A stretch of DNA of 64,000 nucleotides. It comes from an uncultured Vibrio sp. (GTDB lineage: Bacteria; Pseudomonadota; Gammaproteobacteria; Enterobacterales; Vibrionaceae). Of the stretch, positions 1 to 10,023 are shown one piece after another. The position numbers and the translations under genes are program-made. A model generated the notes under the pieces. The model was not told the origin of the DNA, ran no database searches, and saw only the letters and a program-made list of their open reading frames with translations. The stretch lies in contig NZ_OY776222.1 in NCBI RefSeq assembly GCF_963675395.1, positions 496,001 to 560,000 on the forward strand, written 5' to 3'. Position 1 is the first letter of the stretch; each line of letters begins with the position of its first letter.

Positions 1-2084
1 CGCCATTGCAATTGACAGAAGTGGTTGCATGCTGATTCGGGACGAACCGCCGTGTTAAGCCACTCTTGTATTGCTTCCATGTTCCCGCGAGCTTGCCAAA
101 ATAGGATGAGGGATAACGAGGCGTTTGCTGTCCAGTCAACGTGGTAGGTCGCTTGTTTCATCAAATGCTGAATGTGCTCAATAAACTTACCCGCTTTATC
201 GAGTTCCCCACGCCCAATGGCGATACGCGCAAGCATGGAATAGCTATGTAAGTGCTTGCTTGGAGAGTGATTTTCCAAGATATGTAAGCCCTTGTAAGAA
301 CACTCTTCGGCTTCATCCAGGCGGTTCCAGCACCAAAGCACCTGCGCTCGGATACGGAGTAAAAACTCATGCAGCGGAACGTGCTGAAGCTGATGCTCTT
401 CTATCAAACGGAAACCGGAATCTTGCAATTCGAAGGCAGCCTGAACATAGCCTTGAGCAATCAAAATTTCACTTTGTTGTAAAATCGCCCATAACGCCTG
501 ATGGTAAACTTGATACTGACGAGCCAGTTTTTCAGTTTGCTGCATCATTGGCAATGCTCGGTCGAGTTTACCCAATACGTGGTTGACTTCTCCAACGACG
601 GAGGTCGCTACGATTCGGCTACGATAGATGGTGTGATCTAGCTCACTGAGTGCGCGTTCTGCTAACTCAAGGGCTTTTTCAGGCTGGTTACTGTTGATCG
701 CAACCTGAGCAAGTAACGCATTGGCCTGACCTTGATAGTGGACATCCAGTTCAATGTTGCGTTTTTGATGTTCTGCTTCTGCCTCTTCAAGCAACTGACC
801 GACCTGATTGTAACGGTGCTGACTTTGTGCCAGCCATGCTCGTAACATGGTCAATTTTGGATGACTAAACAGTAGTTCGGAGTCAAGCTGATGAATGGCA
901 TTTTCCAAGGTGCTGAGTTCGCCTTTGTTAAACATTTTCCAGCCAAACTCATTGATAATTTCAACCACTAAGCCTTTGTCGTCTGACTTCTGAGCGTGGT
1001 GAATCGCTTGATGAGGTGCTTTCTGCTGTAACCACGCCAAGGCGGCATTGCGGTGCAAATCTTTCTCTTGCTGAGGAATACGAGCCTGCCGCTCATGAGA
1101 CAAAAACTCACCAAATAAGTTGTGGAATCGGAACCAGTTATGTTCACCTTCTAGAGGGTAAATAAACAGACCATAACGATTCAAAGATTCGATCATACCG
1201 AGCGCATCTTCACGTTGAGTCAATGCAAAGACTAACTCGTCGTTGAAATGATCCAGAACCGACACCTGCATCAGGAACTGACGAGTTTCCGGATCAAGCA
1301 GATCAAATACTTCTTCTACCAGATAATCCCATAAGTGCGCGTGGTTGAACTGAGAAACTGACTCCACCGTTTGCGCTAAGGTGCGGTTTTGATGCTGCGC
1401 TTGCAGCGCGATAAGTTGCAATGCAGATGGCCAGCCTTCGACGTATGTTCTGAGGTTATTGGCCATGTCTTCATCAATACCGTCAGCGATGCGCTGGTTA
1501 AAAAAGCGGGTAGTCTCTTCCGTATCGAAGGCTAACATGTCGTTACCGATTTCGATCATCAAGTCACGCACACGCAGGTTTGCAGTACCTAATGGCGGTG
1601 TAGCACGGCTTGTGACGACTACGGTTAGGTTGTCTGGCATGTGCTTTAAGAAGAAGCGCATCGACTCATGAATCTCATCATTGGTGATTAAGTGATAGTC
1701 ATCAAGTACCACGTAACATTCCTGATGAAAGTCAGCCATTTCGGCAAACAGTTCACTATAAAGTGAGCGTAAAGAGGATATTTGGCGTTTTTCCGCCAGT
1801 TTCTGCGCATTAGAGCAACTGAAGTTTGTTGCTTTGTTTAGTGCCTGTAGTAGGTAATTGACAAAGCGGAAGCCGTCATTATCGCTGTCATCAATACTAT
1901 ACCAGCCAACATTGGGCTTATCCGACAGCCACTGAGCTGCCATTGTTGTTTTGCCGTAACCGGCAGGTGAGCGAAACAAAACCAATTTGTAATAAGGCGC
2001 TTGTTGCAGTAAGTCCAGCACTCGTGGACGCACGATGGCGTTGTGTAACCGGCCTGGGCGAGTGAGCTTAGATGGAATCCACAT
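1..2084 (-). CDS. malT: MalT, maltose regulon transcriptional activator (partial, C-terminus beyond window)
   Basis: ATP-dependent activator of maltodextrin genes. The reading frame opens at the ATG on the minus strand at 2084 ([13 protein letters not shown]...) and stays open to the window edge, giving about 694 residues of a family that is normally about 900. Residues 39-46 form a Walker A motif (SPAGYGKT) of the STAND NTPase domain. VVLDDYH further on fits Walker B. The C-terminal half is the helical repeat, sugar-sensing region. The LuxR-type DNA-binding domain would lie to the left of base 1 and cannot be checked. It is divergent from malP-malQ, its expected targets. A CRP-like site at 2281 lies about 200 bases upstream, consistent with cAMP control of malT known in enterics. 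Identification is firm from sequence similarity in memory plus context. Confidence 0.95.
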   Translation of the reverse strand, partial: MWIPSKLTRPGRLHNAIVRPRVLDLLQQAPYYKLVLFRSPAGYGKTTMAAQWLSDKPNVGWYSIDDSDNDGFRFVNYLLQALNKATNFSCSNAQKLAEKRQISSLRSLYSELFAEMADFHQECYVVLDDYHLITNDEIHESMRFFLKHMPDNLTVVVTSRATPPLGTANLRVRDLMIEIGNDMLAFDTEETTRFFNQRIADGIDEDMANNLRTYVEGWPSALQLIALQAQHQNRTLAQTVESVSQFNHAHLWDYLVEEVFDLLDPETRQFLMQVSVLDHFNDELVFALTQREDALGMIESLNRYGLFIYPLEGEHNWFRFHNLFGEFLSHERQARIPQQEKDLHRNAALAWLQQKAPHQAIHHAQKSDDKGLVVEIINEFGWKMFNKGELSTLENAIHQLDSELLFSHPKLTMLRAWLAQSQHRYNQVGQLLEEAEAEHQKRNIELDVHYQGQANALLAQVAINSNQPEKALELAERALSELDHTIYRSRIVATSVVGEVNHVLGKLDRALPMMQQTEKLARQYQVYHQALWAILQQSEILIAQGYVQAAFELQDSGFRLIEEHQLQHVPLHEFLLRIRAQVLWCWNRLDEAEECSYKGLHILENHSPSKHLHSYSMLARIAIGRGELDKAGKFIEHIQHLMKQATYHVDWTANASLSLILFWQARGNMEAIQEWLNTAVRPESACNHFCQLQW

Positions 2085-2280
2085 TGGTCGTTATGTCCTT
2101 AAATTTATGTAAGCTAGCGAAATCTGAAAACGGTTTGCGTCACCAAATTTTAATCTGTTTAAAAAGTAAACAAAAAATACAAGTCGGGTGGGATGTTACG
2201 ACATCGAGAATGCTACTTACTTTGATCAACTTCCTAATTCTCACGAGATGACGAAAATGGCATCAACTACGCCCTCTATT

Positions 2281-2296
2281 TGTGATTTTAGTCACT
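2281..2296. promoter_or_regulatory. CRP-like site in malT-malP gap (malT-proximal)
   Basis: TGTGA-N6-TCACT, one mismatch from the CRP consensus TGTGA-N6-TCACA. It lies about 197 bases upstream of the malT start, so it is a plausible catabolite activation site for malT. Seen directly; function inferred. Confidence 0.6.
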
Positions 2297-2463
2297 TTTT
2301 TGTTCGTGGTTGGTTATATCTGGCAAGAAGTTCTGCACCATAACTCAGGAGATTTTATTTCTGTGAATAAAGGGAATGTGATCGCTAAGACAAAATTTAC
2401 ATCACAGAACGGCAGTGCCCTAAAAACTTATTGAGTGAATTTTAGCCTTTTCTCATATTCGCT

Positions 2464-2479
2464 TGTGATCGAAATCACT
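2464..2479. promoter_or_regulatory. CRP-like site in malT-malP gap (malP-proximal)
   Basis: TGTGA-TCGAAA-TCACT, one mismatch from consensus, about 190 bases upstream of malP and about 80 bases upstream of the MalT-box cluster. A second good CRP match in the same gap suggests both divergent transcripts respond to cAMP-CRP. Confidence 0.6.
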
Positions 2480-2555
2480 AAGAAGTGGAACGAACAAAGC
2501 TTTGTTGAGATTCAGATCACTAACTGATCGGTGATCCCCCCCTCTACGCCCTCAT

Positions 2556-2590
2556 TCCTCCTCCTTCGAAGGAGGAGAAACAGGAGGATG
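2556..2590. promoter_or_regulatory. MalT-box cluster upstream of malPQ
   Basis: MalT boxes have the core GGA(T/G)GA. GGAGGA occurs on the plus strand at 2571-2576 and 2583-2588. Its complement TCCTCC occurs at 2556-2561 and 2559-2564. The inverted pair forms a perfect 20-base palindrome at 2558-2577. Direct plus inverted boxes upstream of malP match the known arrangement at enteric malPQ promoters. Actual occupancy is inference. Confidence 0.7.
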
Positions 2591-2656
2591 TTTAATCACA
2601 CGGGTAAATGCACGATGTATGGCAGATGAATTACTAAAAGACGTGAGAATTTCTTA

Positions 2657-5110
2657 ATGAAACCTACACAACAGAAAAAATTTGACAAGAAGTCTTTCCA
2701 AGACAGTGTAAAAAAACACCTTTCAGTCACTTATGCACATACCGTTGAAAACGCAGACAGCCGCGCATGGTACCTAGCAATGGGTCGTGCTTTGGCGGAA
2801 ATTACTACTTTTGATTTGCTTGCTACTGAAGAAGATCCTCGTATCAAAGGCGCGAAGAGCGTTAACTACCTTTCTCTAGAATTCCTAATTGGCCGTTTAA
2901 CGGGCAATAACTTAATCAGCATGGGTCTGTACGAGCAAGTAACAGAAGCAATGGCTGAATTGGGTCATAGCGTAACGGACCTTCTTGAAGAAGAACGCGA
3001 TCCATCACTAGGTAACGGCGGTCTTGGTCGTCTGGCTGCATGTTTCATGGATTCATGTGCCGCGCAAGAATTCCCGACTGTAGGTTACGGCCTACACTAC
3101 GAGTACGGTCTGTTTAAACAATCGTTCAAAGATGGCCGTCAACAAGAAGCACCAGATGCATGGCGTGGTGTAGAAGGTTACCCTTGGGAAGTTGCCCGTC
3201 CAGAGCTGGCTCAAGAAATCGGCTTCTACGGTCATGTTGAAGTGGTTAACGAGAACGGTAAAGAAGTTCGTAAATGGGTTCCTGGCATGACAGTAAAAGC
3301 AATGCCTTGGGATCTACCAATTGTAGGTTACGAATCAGAAACGGTTTATCCTCTGCGTCTTTGGGAATGTCAGGCAATTGCACCATTCTCACTGGCTAGC
3401 TTTAACAATGGTCACTACTTCGAAGCTCAGCATGCGCTGATCGACGCTGGTAACATCACCAAAGTGCTTTACCCGAATGACAACCACGAGAAAGGTAAAA
3501 CACTTCGTCTAATGCAACAGTACTTCCATTCTGCAGCGTCAGTACGAGATATTCTGCGTCGCCACGAAGCAGCAGGCTACTCTTTGGAAGAATTGCCAAA
3601 GCAAGAGACTATCCAGCTTAACGATACGCACCCAACTATCGCGATTCCTGAGTTGATGCGCATCCTGGTAGATGAGAAAGGTCTGTCTTGGGAAGCAGCT
3701 TGGGAAATCAGCTCACACACATTCGCGTACACAAACCATACCTTACTTCCAGAAGCACTAGAGACGTGGCCTGAGTCGCTAATTCAGCATCTGTTACCAC
3801 GCCACATGGAGATCATTTACGAGATCAACCATCGCTTCCTACAAGAAGTTCGTGCTAAATGGCCGGGTGACGTAGCGAAACAGCAGAAACTGTCGATCAT
3901 CGAAGATGGCTTCCACCGTATGGTTCGCATGGCTAACTTGAGCGTAATCGGTTCATACGCAGTCAATGGTGTAGCAGCACTTCACTCTGAATTGGTTAAG
4001 AAAGACCTGTTCCCAGAGTTCCATGAGCTGTACCCAACACGTCTGCACAACGTGACGAACGGTATCACGCCTCGTCGTTGGTTGAAGTTCTGTAACCCAG
4101 GTCTGTCTCAGTTAATTACTGACAAGATCGGTAGCGAATGGCCAGCGAAGCTAGAACTGTTGGAAGGCATCGCAAAATACGCTACTGACGAGAAATTCCA
4201 AAAAGAATTCATGGCAGTGAAGAAAGAGAACAAAGAACGCCTTGCTCACTGGGTGAAAGAAAACATGGCTATCGAGCTGGATACCAATGCGATCTTCGAT
4301 GTTCAAATCAAGCGTCTACACGAGTACAAGCGTCAGCACCTAGATTTGCTACACGTGTTGTCTCTGTACCATCGCATCCTTAACGAGCCTGGATTTGATT
4401 GTGTACCACGAGTTGTATTCTTCGCAGCGAAAGCAGCACCGGGTTACCACCTAGCGAAAGAAATCATCTTCGCAATCAACAAAATTGCAGAGAAGATCAA
4501 CAACGATCCTCGTATCGGTAACAAGCTTAAAGTGGTATTTATCCCTGACTACCGCGTGAGCATGGCAGAAATCATCATTCCTGCGGCGGATGTTTCACAA
4601 CAAATCTCGCTAGCGGGTAAAGAAGCATCAGGTACTGGTAACATGAAGATGGCGCTAAACGGTGCGCTGACTATCGGTACAATGGATGGCGCGAACGTTG
4701 AGATTCGTGAAGAAGTGGGGGACGAAAACATCTACATCTTCGGTCTGGATGTTGAAGGAGTGAAAGCGACGAAAGCTCAAGGTTACAACCCATTTGACTA
4801 CTACAATGCGGACCATTTACTAAAAGCATCAATGGATCTGCTTGTCGGCGAAGAGTTCACACCAGGTCAACCAGGTCTATTACGCGCGACGTACGACAGC
4901 CTACTTGATGGCGGTGACCCATACCTATGTCTTGCAGACTTCGCATCTTATGTGAAAGCGCATGAAGATATGGGCGAACAATACAAAGACCAGGCAGGTT
5001 GGGCTAAGAAAGCCATCCTGAATACGGCCCTCGTTGGTAAGTTCACCTCAGACCGCTCAATTCGAGACTATGTGAACAACATCTGGAAACTAGAAGCGGT
5101 TCACCGTTAA
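2657..5110 (+). CDS. malP: Maltodextrin/glycogen phosphorylase (GT35)
   Basis: 817-residue PLP-dependent alpha-glucan phosphorylase that releases glucose-1-phosphate from the non-reducing end of maltodextrins in the cytosol. The PLP-binding lysine is Lys664 within GTGNMKMALNG. The glycine-rich EERDPSLGNGGLGRLAACF segment near residue 115 and the DYRVSMAE segment are typical of the family. Length is close to the roughly 800-residue family norm. First gene of a malP-malQ operon, divergent from malT and preceded by MalT-type boxes. The ATG at 2657 has only a weak upstream purine stretch. Called malP rather than glgP because of its malT/malQ neighbours. Confidence 0.95.
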   Translation: MKPTQQKKFDKKSFQDSVKKHLSVTYAHTVENADSRAWYLAMGRALAEITTFDLLATEEDPRIKGAKSVNYLSLEFLIGRLTGNNLISMGLYEQVTEAMAELGHSVTDLLEEERDPSLGNGGLGRLAACFMDSCAAQEFPTVGYGLHYEYGLFKQSFKDGRQQEAPDAWRGVEGYPWEVARPELAQEIGFYGHVEVVNENGKEVRKWVPGMTVKAMPWDLPIVGYESETVYPLRLWECQAIAPFSLASFNNGHYFEAQHALIDAGNITKVLYPNDNHEKGKTLRLMQQYFHSAASVRDILRRHEAAGYSLEELPKQETIQLNDTHPTIAIPELMRILVDEKGLSWEAAWEISSHTFAYTNHTLLPEALETWPESLIQHLLPRHMEIIYEINHRFLQEVRAKWPGDVAKQQKLSIIEDGFHRMVRMANLSVIGSYAVNGVAALHSELVKKDLFPEFHELYPTRLHNVTNGITPRRWLKFCNPGLSQLITDKIGSEWPAKLELLEGIAKYATDEKFQKEFMAVKKENKERLAHWVKENMAIELDTNAIFDVQIKRLHEYKRQHLDLLHVLSLYHRILNEPGFDCVPRVVFFAAKAAPGYHLAKEIIFAINKIAEKINNDPRIGNKLKVVFIPDYRVSMAEIIIPAADVSQQISLAGKEASGTGNMKMALNGALTIGTMDGANVEIREEVGDENIYIFGLDVEGVKATKAQGYNPFDYYNADHLLKASMDLLVGEEFTPGQPGLLRATYDSLLDGGDPYLCLADFASYVKAHEDMGEQYKDQAGWAKKAILNTALVGKFTSDRSIRDYVNNIWKLEAVHR

Positions 5111-5226
5111 TAAGAGTAATAAAGACCAAGGTAGCCGTGCGCTGCCTTTGGTCATTTCCAATTTTGAATTATTAATAACAATAAAACCCTATATGGAAGG
5201 TGTTCACATTACCTTCGGAGAAAGCG

Positions 5227-7407
5227 ATGAAAGAACAAACAGCACTAAAGAAAGTCGCGGAAATGGCGAGATTGGCTGACAGCTACGTCAGTGCATGGGG
5301 AGATGAGGCTAAAGTGTCTGATGAGACTCTGCGCCGTTTGCTCGCTTCACTTGGCTATGATACTAGCAGCGATGAAAAACTTTTGGCTTCTGCTGAGAAG
5401 AAGCATAAGAAAGACGTACTAGCCCCTGTTCTTGTTTTACGCGACGGTGAACCTGTCGAAGTGGAACTAAACCTAGGTACGAGTGCTCGTGAGAGCGAAT
5501 TCAGCTGGCGTTTAGAAACAGAACAAGGAGAGGTACTTGAAGGCTATCTTCAGTCTCAAATTGTTCGTGACGAACGTGCCGAGGGTGGCCCTCTAGTGTT
5601 TGCATTGCCAAAGAACTTGGCATGGGGTTACCACAAACTGATCATCAGTCGTAAGCGTCGTAAAACGCCTTACGAAATGTCGTTGATCATCACTCCAAAA
5701 GCTTGTTACAAACAAGATGCACTTAACCAACACAAAAAGCTTTGGGGTCCTAGTATTCAGCTTTACACACTGCGTACTCAGCATAACTGGGGTATCGGTG
5801 ATTTCGGCGACCTGAAGCAACTGGTTAGTGACATTGCCTCGCGTGGCGGCGACTTCATTGGCCTGAACCCTATCCACTCGTTATTCCCGGCAAACCCTGA
5901 AGGTGCGAGCCCGTACAGCCCATCTTCTCGCCGCTGGTTGAACATCATGTATATTGATGTGGTATCAGTACCTGAATTCGCTCTGAGTGCAGAAGCGCAG
6001 CAACAAGTTGGCAGTGCAGAATTCCAGCAACGCCTGCAGAAAGCTCGTGATTCTCACTGGGTAAATTACACCGAAGTCTCTGCACTTAAGATGAGTGTGT
6101 TGCCGCTTTTATTTAGTGAGTTCAAAGCTCGCCATTTAGATAAGAATACTGACCGCGCTCGTGCATTCTTGGAGTTCGTCGAGAGAGGCGGAGATAGCTT
6201 GTTACATCAAGCTGCATTTGACGCTCTTCATGCAGACCTGCACGCAGAAGATGCCAATGTGTGGGGCTGGCCTGCATTCCCTGAGAAATACCGTACATTC
6301 GAGTCGGCTGGGACGCAGAAATACATCAAAGACCAAAAAGATCGCGTTCACCTGTACATGTACTTACAGTGGATCGCTGATGATCAAATCAAAGAAGCTC
6401 AAGTACTTGCAGAAGAAAAAGGCATGTCTGTAGGTCTGTACCGTGACCTTGCAGTAGGCGTAGCGGATTCTGGCAGTGAAACTTGGGCTGACGAAGGTAA
6501 CCTTGTTCTGGACGCAAGTATTGGTGCGCCACCAGATGTACTGGGCCCACTAGGTCAAAACTGGGGTCTGCCTCCACTAAACCCACAAGTGCTTGAAGCA
6601 ACGGGTTATGAGGCCTACATCCAACTGCTGCGTGCCAACATGAAGCACTGTGGTTCACTGCGTATTGACCACGTACTTGGTTTGTTGCGTCTGTGGTGGA
6701 TTCCAAAAGGAGAAAAGGCAACAGAAGGGGCTTACCTGTACTACCCGGTAGAAGACATGCTGGCAATCTTAGCGCTTGAGTCACATCGTCATCAATGTTC
6801 AGTTATTGGTGAAGACTTAGGTACGGTGCCAGACGAAATCGTCGATATTCTTCGCGATGCTGGTGTGCACTCTTACAAGGTATTTTTCTTCGAAACATCA
6901 AAAGACGACGGCGGCTTCATTTCTCCGAAGCATTATGCCGAGCAATCTATGGCGGCACTATGTACACACGATATGCCAACGCTGCGTGGCTTCTGGCACT
7001 GTGATGACTTGAAAATGGGTCGTGAGATCGGTCTGTATCCAGACGAAGAGCAGCTAGAAGGCCTGTTTGCTGATCGCCTGAAATGTAAGCAAGGCATTCT
7101 GGATAGCGTTCGCTGGCATGGTTATCTGCCAGAAACCATTGGTCATGATGCGCAGTACGTTCCAATGGATTCGTATTTGAGTGAAGCACTTCAACTGCAC
7201 GTCGCGGCGGGTGGTTCTGCTCTGCTAAGCGTTCAGTTGGAAGACTGGCTAGAGATGGATCAACCAGTCAATATACCGGGTACCGTGGATGAATATCCAA
7301 ACTGGCGTCGTAAGTTGTCGATGAACCTTGACGAAATTTTCAGTCGCGAAGATGTGAATCGAATTGCAAAACGTTTAACGGAAGTCCGTGCTCAGGCAAG
7401 TAAGTAA
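5227..7407 (+). CDS. malQ: 4-alpha-glucanotransferase (amylomaltase, GH77)
   Basis: Transfers maltodextrin segments between chains, producing substrates for MalP. An upstream GTG at 5200 extends the frame, but a GGAG at 5217-5220 with 6-base spacing favours the ATG at 5227 (MKEQTALKKVA), giving 726 residues. Catalytic residues of GH77 are visible: nucleophile Asp481 in SLRIDHVLG, acid/base Glu529 in GEDLGTVPDE, and Asp582 in THDMPTLRGFW. The N-terminal ~150 residues form the extra domain found in gammaproteobacterial MalQ. It lies about 115 bases after malP, probably the same transcript. Confidence 0.95.
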   Translation: MKEQTALKKVAEMARLADSYVSAWGDEAKVSDETLRRLLASLGYDTSSDEKLLASAEKKHKKDVLAPVLVLRDGEPVEVELNLGTSARESEFSWRLETEQGEVLEGYLQSQIVRDERAEGGPLVFALPKNLAWGYHKLIISRKRRKTPYEMSLIITPKACYKQDALNQHKKLWGPSIQLYTLRTQHNWGIGDFGDLKQLVSDIASRGGDFIGLNPIHSLFPANPEGASPYSPSSRRWLNIMYIDVVSVPEFALSAEAQQQVGSAEFQQRLQKARDSHWVNYTEVSALKMSVLPLLFSEFKARHLDKNTDRARAFLEFVERGGDSLLHQAAFDALHADLHAEDANVWGWPAFPEKYRTFESAGTQKYIKDQKDRVHLYMYLQWIADDQIKEAQVLAEEKGMSVGLYRDLAVGVADSGSETWADEGNLVLDASIGAPPDVLGPLGQNWGLPPLNPQVLEATGYEAYIQLLRANMKHCGSLRIDHVLGLLRLWWIPKGEKATEGAYLYYPVEDMLAILALESHRHQCSVIGEDLGTVPDEIVDILRDAGVHSYKVFFFETSKDDGGFISPKHYAEQSMAALCTHDMPTLRGFWHCDDLKMGREIGLYPDEEQLEGLFADRLKCKQGILDSVRWHGYLPETIGHDAQYVPMDSYLSEALQLHVAAGGSALLSVQLEDWLEMDQPVNIPGTVDEYPNWRRKLSMNLDEIFSREDVNRIAKRLTEVRAQASK

Positions 7408-7418
7408 GGAAGAATAAA

Positions 7419-7454
7419 ATGAGTTGGCCTACAAATTTGTTTACTCTGAGGTAA
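7419..7454 (+). CDS. Possible 11-residue leader or remnant ORF
   Basis: Directly after malQ there is a well-spaced AAGGA and an ATG encoding MSWPTNLFTLR, then TAA. It precedes the terminator at 7517. It could be a leader peptide, a short translated tail of the malQ message, or chance. No function is claimed. Confidence 0.2.
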   Translation: MSWPTNLFTLR

Positions 7455-7516
7455 GAAATTTCCATCTAGGTCACTCATTCTATAAAAACAATCCGTTAGG
7501 ATGGAGTACTGTTATT

Positions 7517-7550
7517 ATGCCCGCAATAATAGCGGGCATTTTCATTTTTG
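7517..7550 (+). terminator. Rho-independent terminator after malQ
   Basis: Stem ATGCCCGC/GCGGGCAT with loop AATAATA, followed by a T-rich run. It separates malPQ from glgB, so glgB needs its own promoter or read-through. Confidence 0.8.
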
Positions 7551-7617
7551 ATGCTGCTTACAAACATTGACGTTCGAGGCAGTGCTCTTTTAGTAAGTTT
7601 ACAATGTTGGTTGTGCA

Positions 7618-7663
7618 AACCAATATCTACTTAAACTCGGTGTGTTTAAGATCGATATTGGTT
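7618..7663 (+). promoter_or_regulatory. Long hairpin in the glgB leader
   Basis: Inverted repeat: AACCAATATC (7618-7627) pairs with GATATTGGTT (7654-7663), and CTTAAAC (7630-7636) with GTTTAAG (7644-7650), with a small internal bulge and a 7-base loop. It ends 3 bases before the AGGGAG Shine-Dalgarno at 7666. No T run follows, so it is not an ordinary terminator. A translational control hairpin or operator is possible. Confidence 0.5.
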
Positions 7664-7677
7664 TTAGGGAGAAAGGT

Positions 7678-9882
7678 TTGAAAAACACGAAAACAAATAA
7701 AATAAAGAGAACAAAGAAAAAGTATGAACGTGCCTATGAATTGCTAGCACAGGCTTCTTACTCTGATCCGTTTGCGACATTGGGGCCGTTTATTGATGAT
7801 GGTGAAGGTTCCCTGAGAGTATGGATGCCAGGCGCAGATAAAGTTGAATTACTGGTTGAAGGGGAGCCAAGAGTTGCCCTTGAACGTGAAGGTGAGAGCG
7901 GATTTATTCTCAAAGATAAACGTGATTTACACCTTACACATTACCGCTTAGCCGTGGATTGGAATGGCGTTGAACAGATCATTGACGACCCTTACCAATA
8001 CCACAATATTTACCAAGAATACGAGCACCTGCATACACCGAAAGACATGTATCACTACATGGGCTCGCACTTTGTCACGCTAGAGCGTGGCGGTAAACAT
8101 ATCTCTGGCGTTCGTTTCCTAGTTTATGCACCACATGCTTCAGCCGTGAGTTTAATTGGTGGATTTAACCAGTGGGATGGCCGTCGTCAGCCAATGCAAC
8201 GCCTCGATTACGGTATTTGGGGCTTGTTCGTTCCTGGTTTAGAAGAGGGCGTACAATACAAATACGAACTTAAAGGCCCACATGGAGAAGGGTTACCTCA
8301 TAAGCAAGACCCGTGGGGCTTTTATTCAGAGCAGTACCCGTCATTTGCATCCATCACTTACGACCACAAACGTTACCAATGGCAGGATGCTCAATGGCAA
8401 AGTCGTCCAGTAACGGAAAAGCGCAGTGAAGCGTTGTCTTTCTATGAGCTACACGCTGGCTCTTGGAAACGCAACGAGCAGGGTGAGTTTCTTAACTACC
8501 GGGAACTGGCTGAACACTTAGTACCATACTTAGTCGACATGGAATACACCCACGTTGAACTGATGCCTGTTTCTGAACATCCATTCTATGGTTCTTGGGG
8601 CTACCAGCCAGTGGGCCTGTTTGCTCCAACCAGTCGTTATGGTTCGCCAGATGACTTCAAATACTTTGTTGATGCCTGTCACCAGGCAGGGATTGGCGTG
8701 GTTCTCGATTGGGTACCAGCGCACTTCCCATCCGACGATCACGGTTTGGCGAATTTTGACGGTACCCCTTTGTTCCACGATCCGGATCCGCGTCGCGGCT
8801 GGCACCAAGATTGGAACTCCTATATCTATGATGTAGGCCGTGAGCATGTGCGTCGCTTCTTAGTCGCTAATGCGCTGTACTGGTTCGAACAATTCCATAT
8901 CGATGGTATTCGAGTCGATGCGGTTGCATCGATGATCTATCTTGATTACTCGCGTAGTCACGATCAGTGGATTCCAAATATCGATGGCGGCAACGAAAAC
9001 TATGAAGCGATCGCGACGCTAAAATGGATGAACGAGGAAGTATACAAGCATTTCCCGAACGCCATGACGATTGCTGAAGAATCTACGGCATTCCCTGGCG
9101 TATCAGCGCCAACCTTCATGGGGGGCTTAGGCTTTGGTTTTAAGTGGAATATGGGTTGGATGCACGACAGTCTTTCGTATATGAAAGAAGATCCTGTTCA
9201 CCGCAAATACCATCACAATACCATCACTTTCCCACTCATTTATGCCCACAGTGAGAACTATGTATTGTCGTTGTCACATGATGAAGTGGTGTATGGTAAA
9301 GGCTCTATTCACAACAAAATGCCAGGTGATGAGTGGCAACAGACCGCGAACTTGCGTGCCTACTATGGCCATATGTACGGGCAACCAGGTAAAAAGCTCA
9401 ACTTTATGGGCGCAGAATTAGGTCAAACAGCGGAATGGAACCATGATGCTCAACTGCAATGGTTCTTATTAGAGTTCGAACGCCACAAGGGGGTTCAAGA
9501 TCTGACGCGTGACCTGAACCACTTATACCGAACTGAACCAGCGATGCACGATCAGGATTGTGTTCCTGCTGGCTTCGAGTGGCGTCTTCAAGATGAAGCG
9601 GATGCGAGTATTCTCGCGCATGAGCGTATTGGTCAGGATGGAGAGCGCATTTTGGTTATCACCAACTTCACACCTGTACCGCACGAGGAGTTCCGCTTGG
9701 GGGTTCCGAAGGAAGGGAGATACGAGCTTCTGCTTAATACCGATGATAGCAAATACGATGGTAGTGGCTTCAAGGTTCTCAATAGTGTCGAAACTGAATC
9801 AATCGAAAGCGAATCGCTTCCACAATCTCTTGGACTGCGTATTCCACCGTTATCGACGATTTTTTACAAACTTGCTAAGTAA
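7678..9882 (+). CDS. glgB: 1,4-alpha-glucan branching enzyme (GH13, CBM48)
   Basis: Forms alpha-1,6 branches in glycogen. A GTG at 7642 extends the frame, but it sits at the loop of a hairpin with no ribosome site. AGGGAG at 7666-7671 with 6-base spacing supports the TTG at 7678 ([12 protein letters not shown]), giving 734 residues. Domain order: N-terminal domains with CBM48 (around [25 protein letters not shown]), GH13 barrel, C-terminal all-beta domain. Catalytic residues: Asp414 in GIRVDAV, the Glu467/468 pair in IAEEST, and Asp535 in LSHDEVV. The N-terminus is unusually lysine-rich. It follows malQ, linking maltodextrin and glycogen use. No glgC/glgA is seen nearby. Confidence 0.95.
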   Translation: MKNTKTNKIKRTKKKYERAYELLAQASYSDPFATLGPFIDDGEGSLRVWMPGADKVELLVEGEPRVALEREGESGFILKDKRDLHLTHYRLAVDWNGVEQIIDDPYQYHNIYQEYEHLHTPKDMYHYMGSHFVTLERGGKHISGVRFLVYAPHASAVSLIGGFNQWDGRRQPMQRLDYGIWGLFVPGLEEGVQYKYELKGPHGEGLPHKQDPWGFYSEQYPSFASITYDHKRYQWQDAQWQSRPVTEKRSEALSFYELHAGSWKRNEQGEFLNYRELAEHLVPYLVDMEYTHVELMPVSEHPFYGSWGYQPVGLFAPTSRYGSPDDFKYFVDACHQAGIGVVLDWVPAHFPSDDHGLANFDGTPLFHDPDPRRGWHQDWNSYIYDVGREHVRRFLVANALYWFEQFHIDGIRVDAVASMIYLDYSRSHDQWIPNIDGGNENYEAIATLKWMNEEVYKHFPNAMTIAEESTAFPGVSAPTFMGGLGFGFKWNMGWMHDSLSYMKEDPVHRKYHHNTITFPLIYAHSENYVLSLSHDEVVYGKGSIHNKMPGDEWQQTANLRAYYGHMYGQPGKKLNFMGAELGQTAEWNHDAQLQWFLLEFERHKGVQDLTRDLNHLYRTEPAMHDQDCVPAGFEWRLQDEADASILAHERIGQDGERILVITNFTPVPHEEFRLGVPKEGRYELLLNTDDSKYDGSGFKVLNSVETESIESESLPQSLGLRIPPLSTIFYKLAK

Positions 9883-9904
9883 GCATCTTCTCTAAATCAT
9901 TAAG

Positions 9905-9934
9905 CCCGTTTTACATTGTAAATCGGGTTTTTTT
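9905..9934 (+). terminator. Rho-independent terminator after glgB
   Basis: Stem CCCGTTTTACA paired with TGTAAATCGGG, immediately followed by seven T residues. Confidence 0.85.
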
Positions 9935-10023
9935 GACCAAACTTTAACCTCGGAAACTTGTTGTTTTTTGCACAATACGGCAATCTTGCTCGCTTGCTTT
10001 TAAAGCGGTGAGTTGTCGGGATA

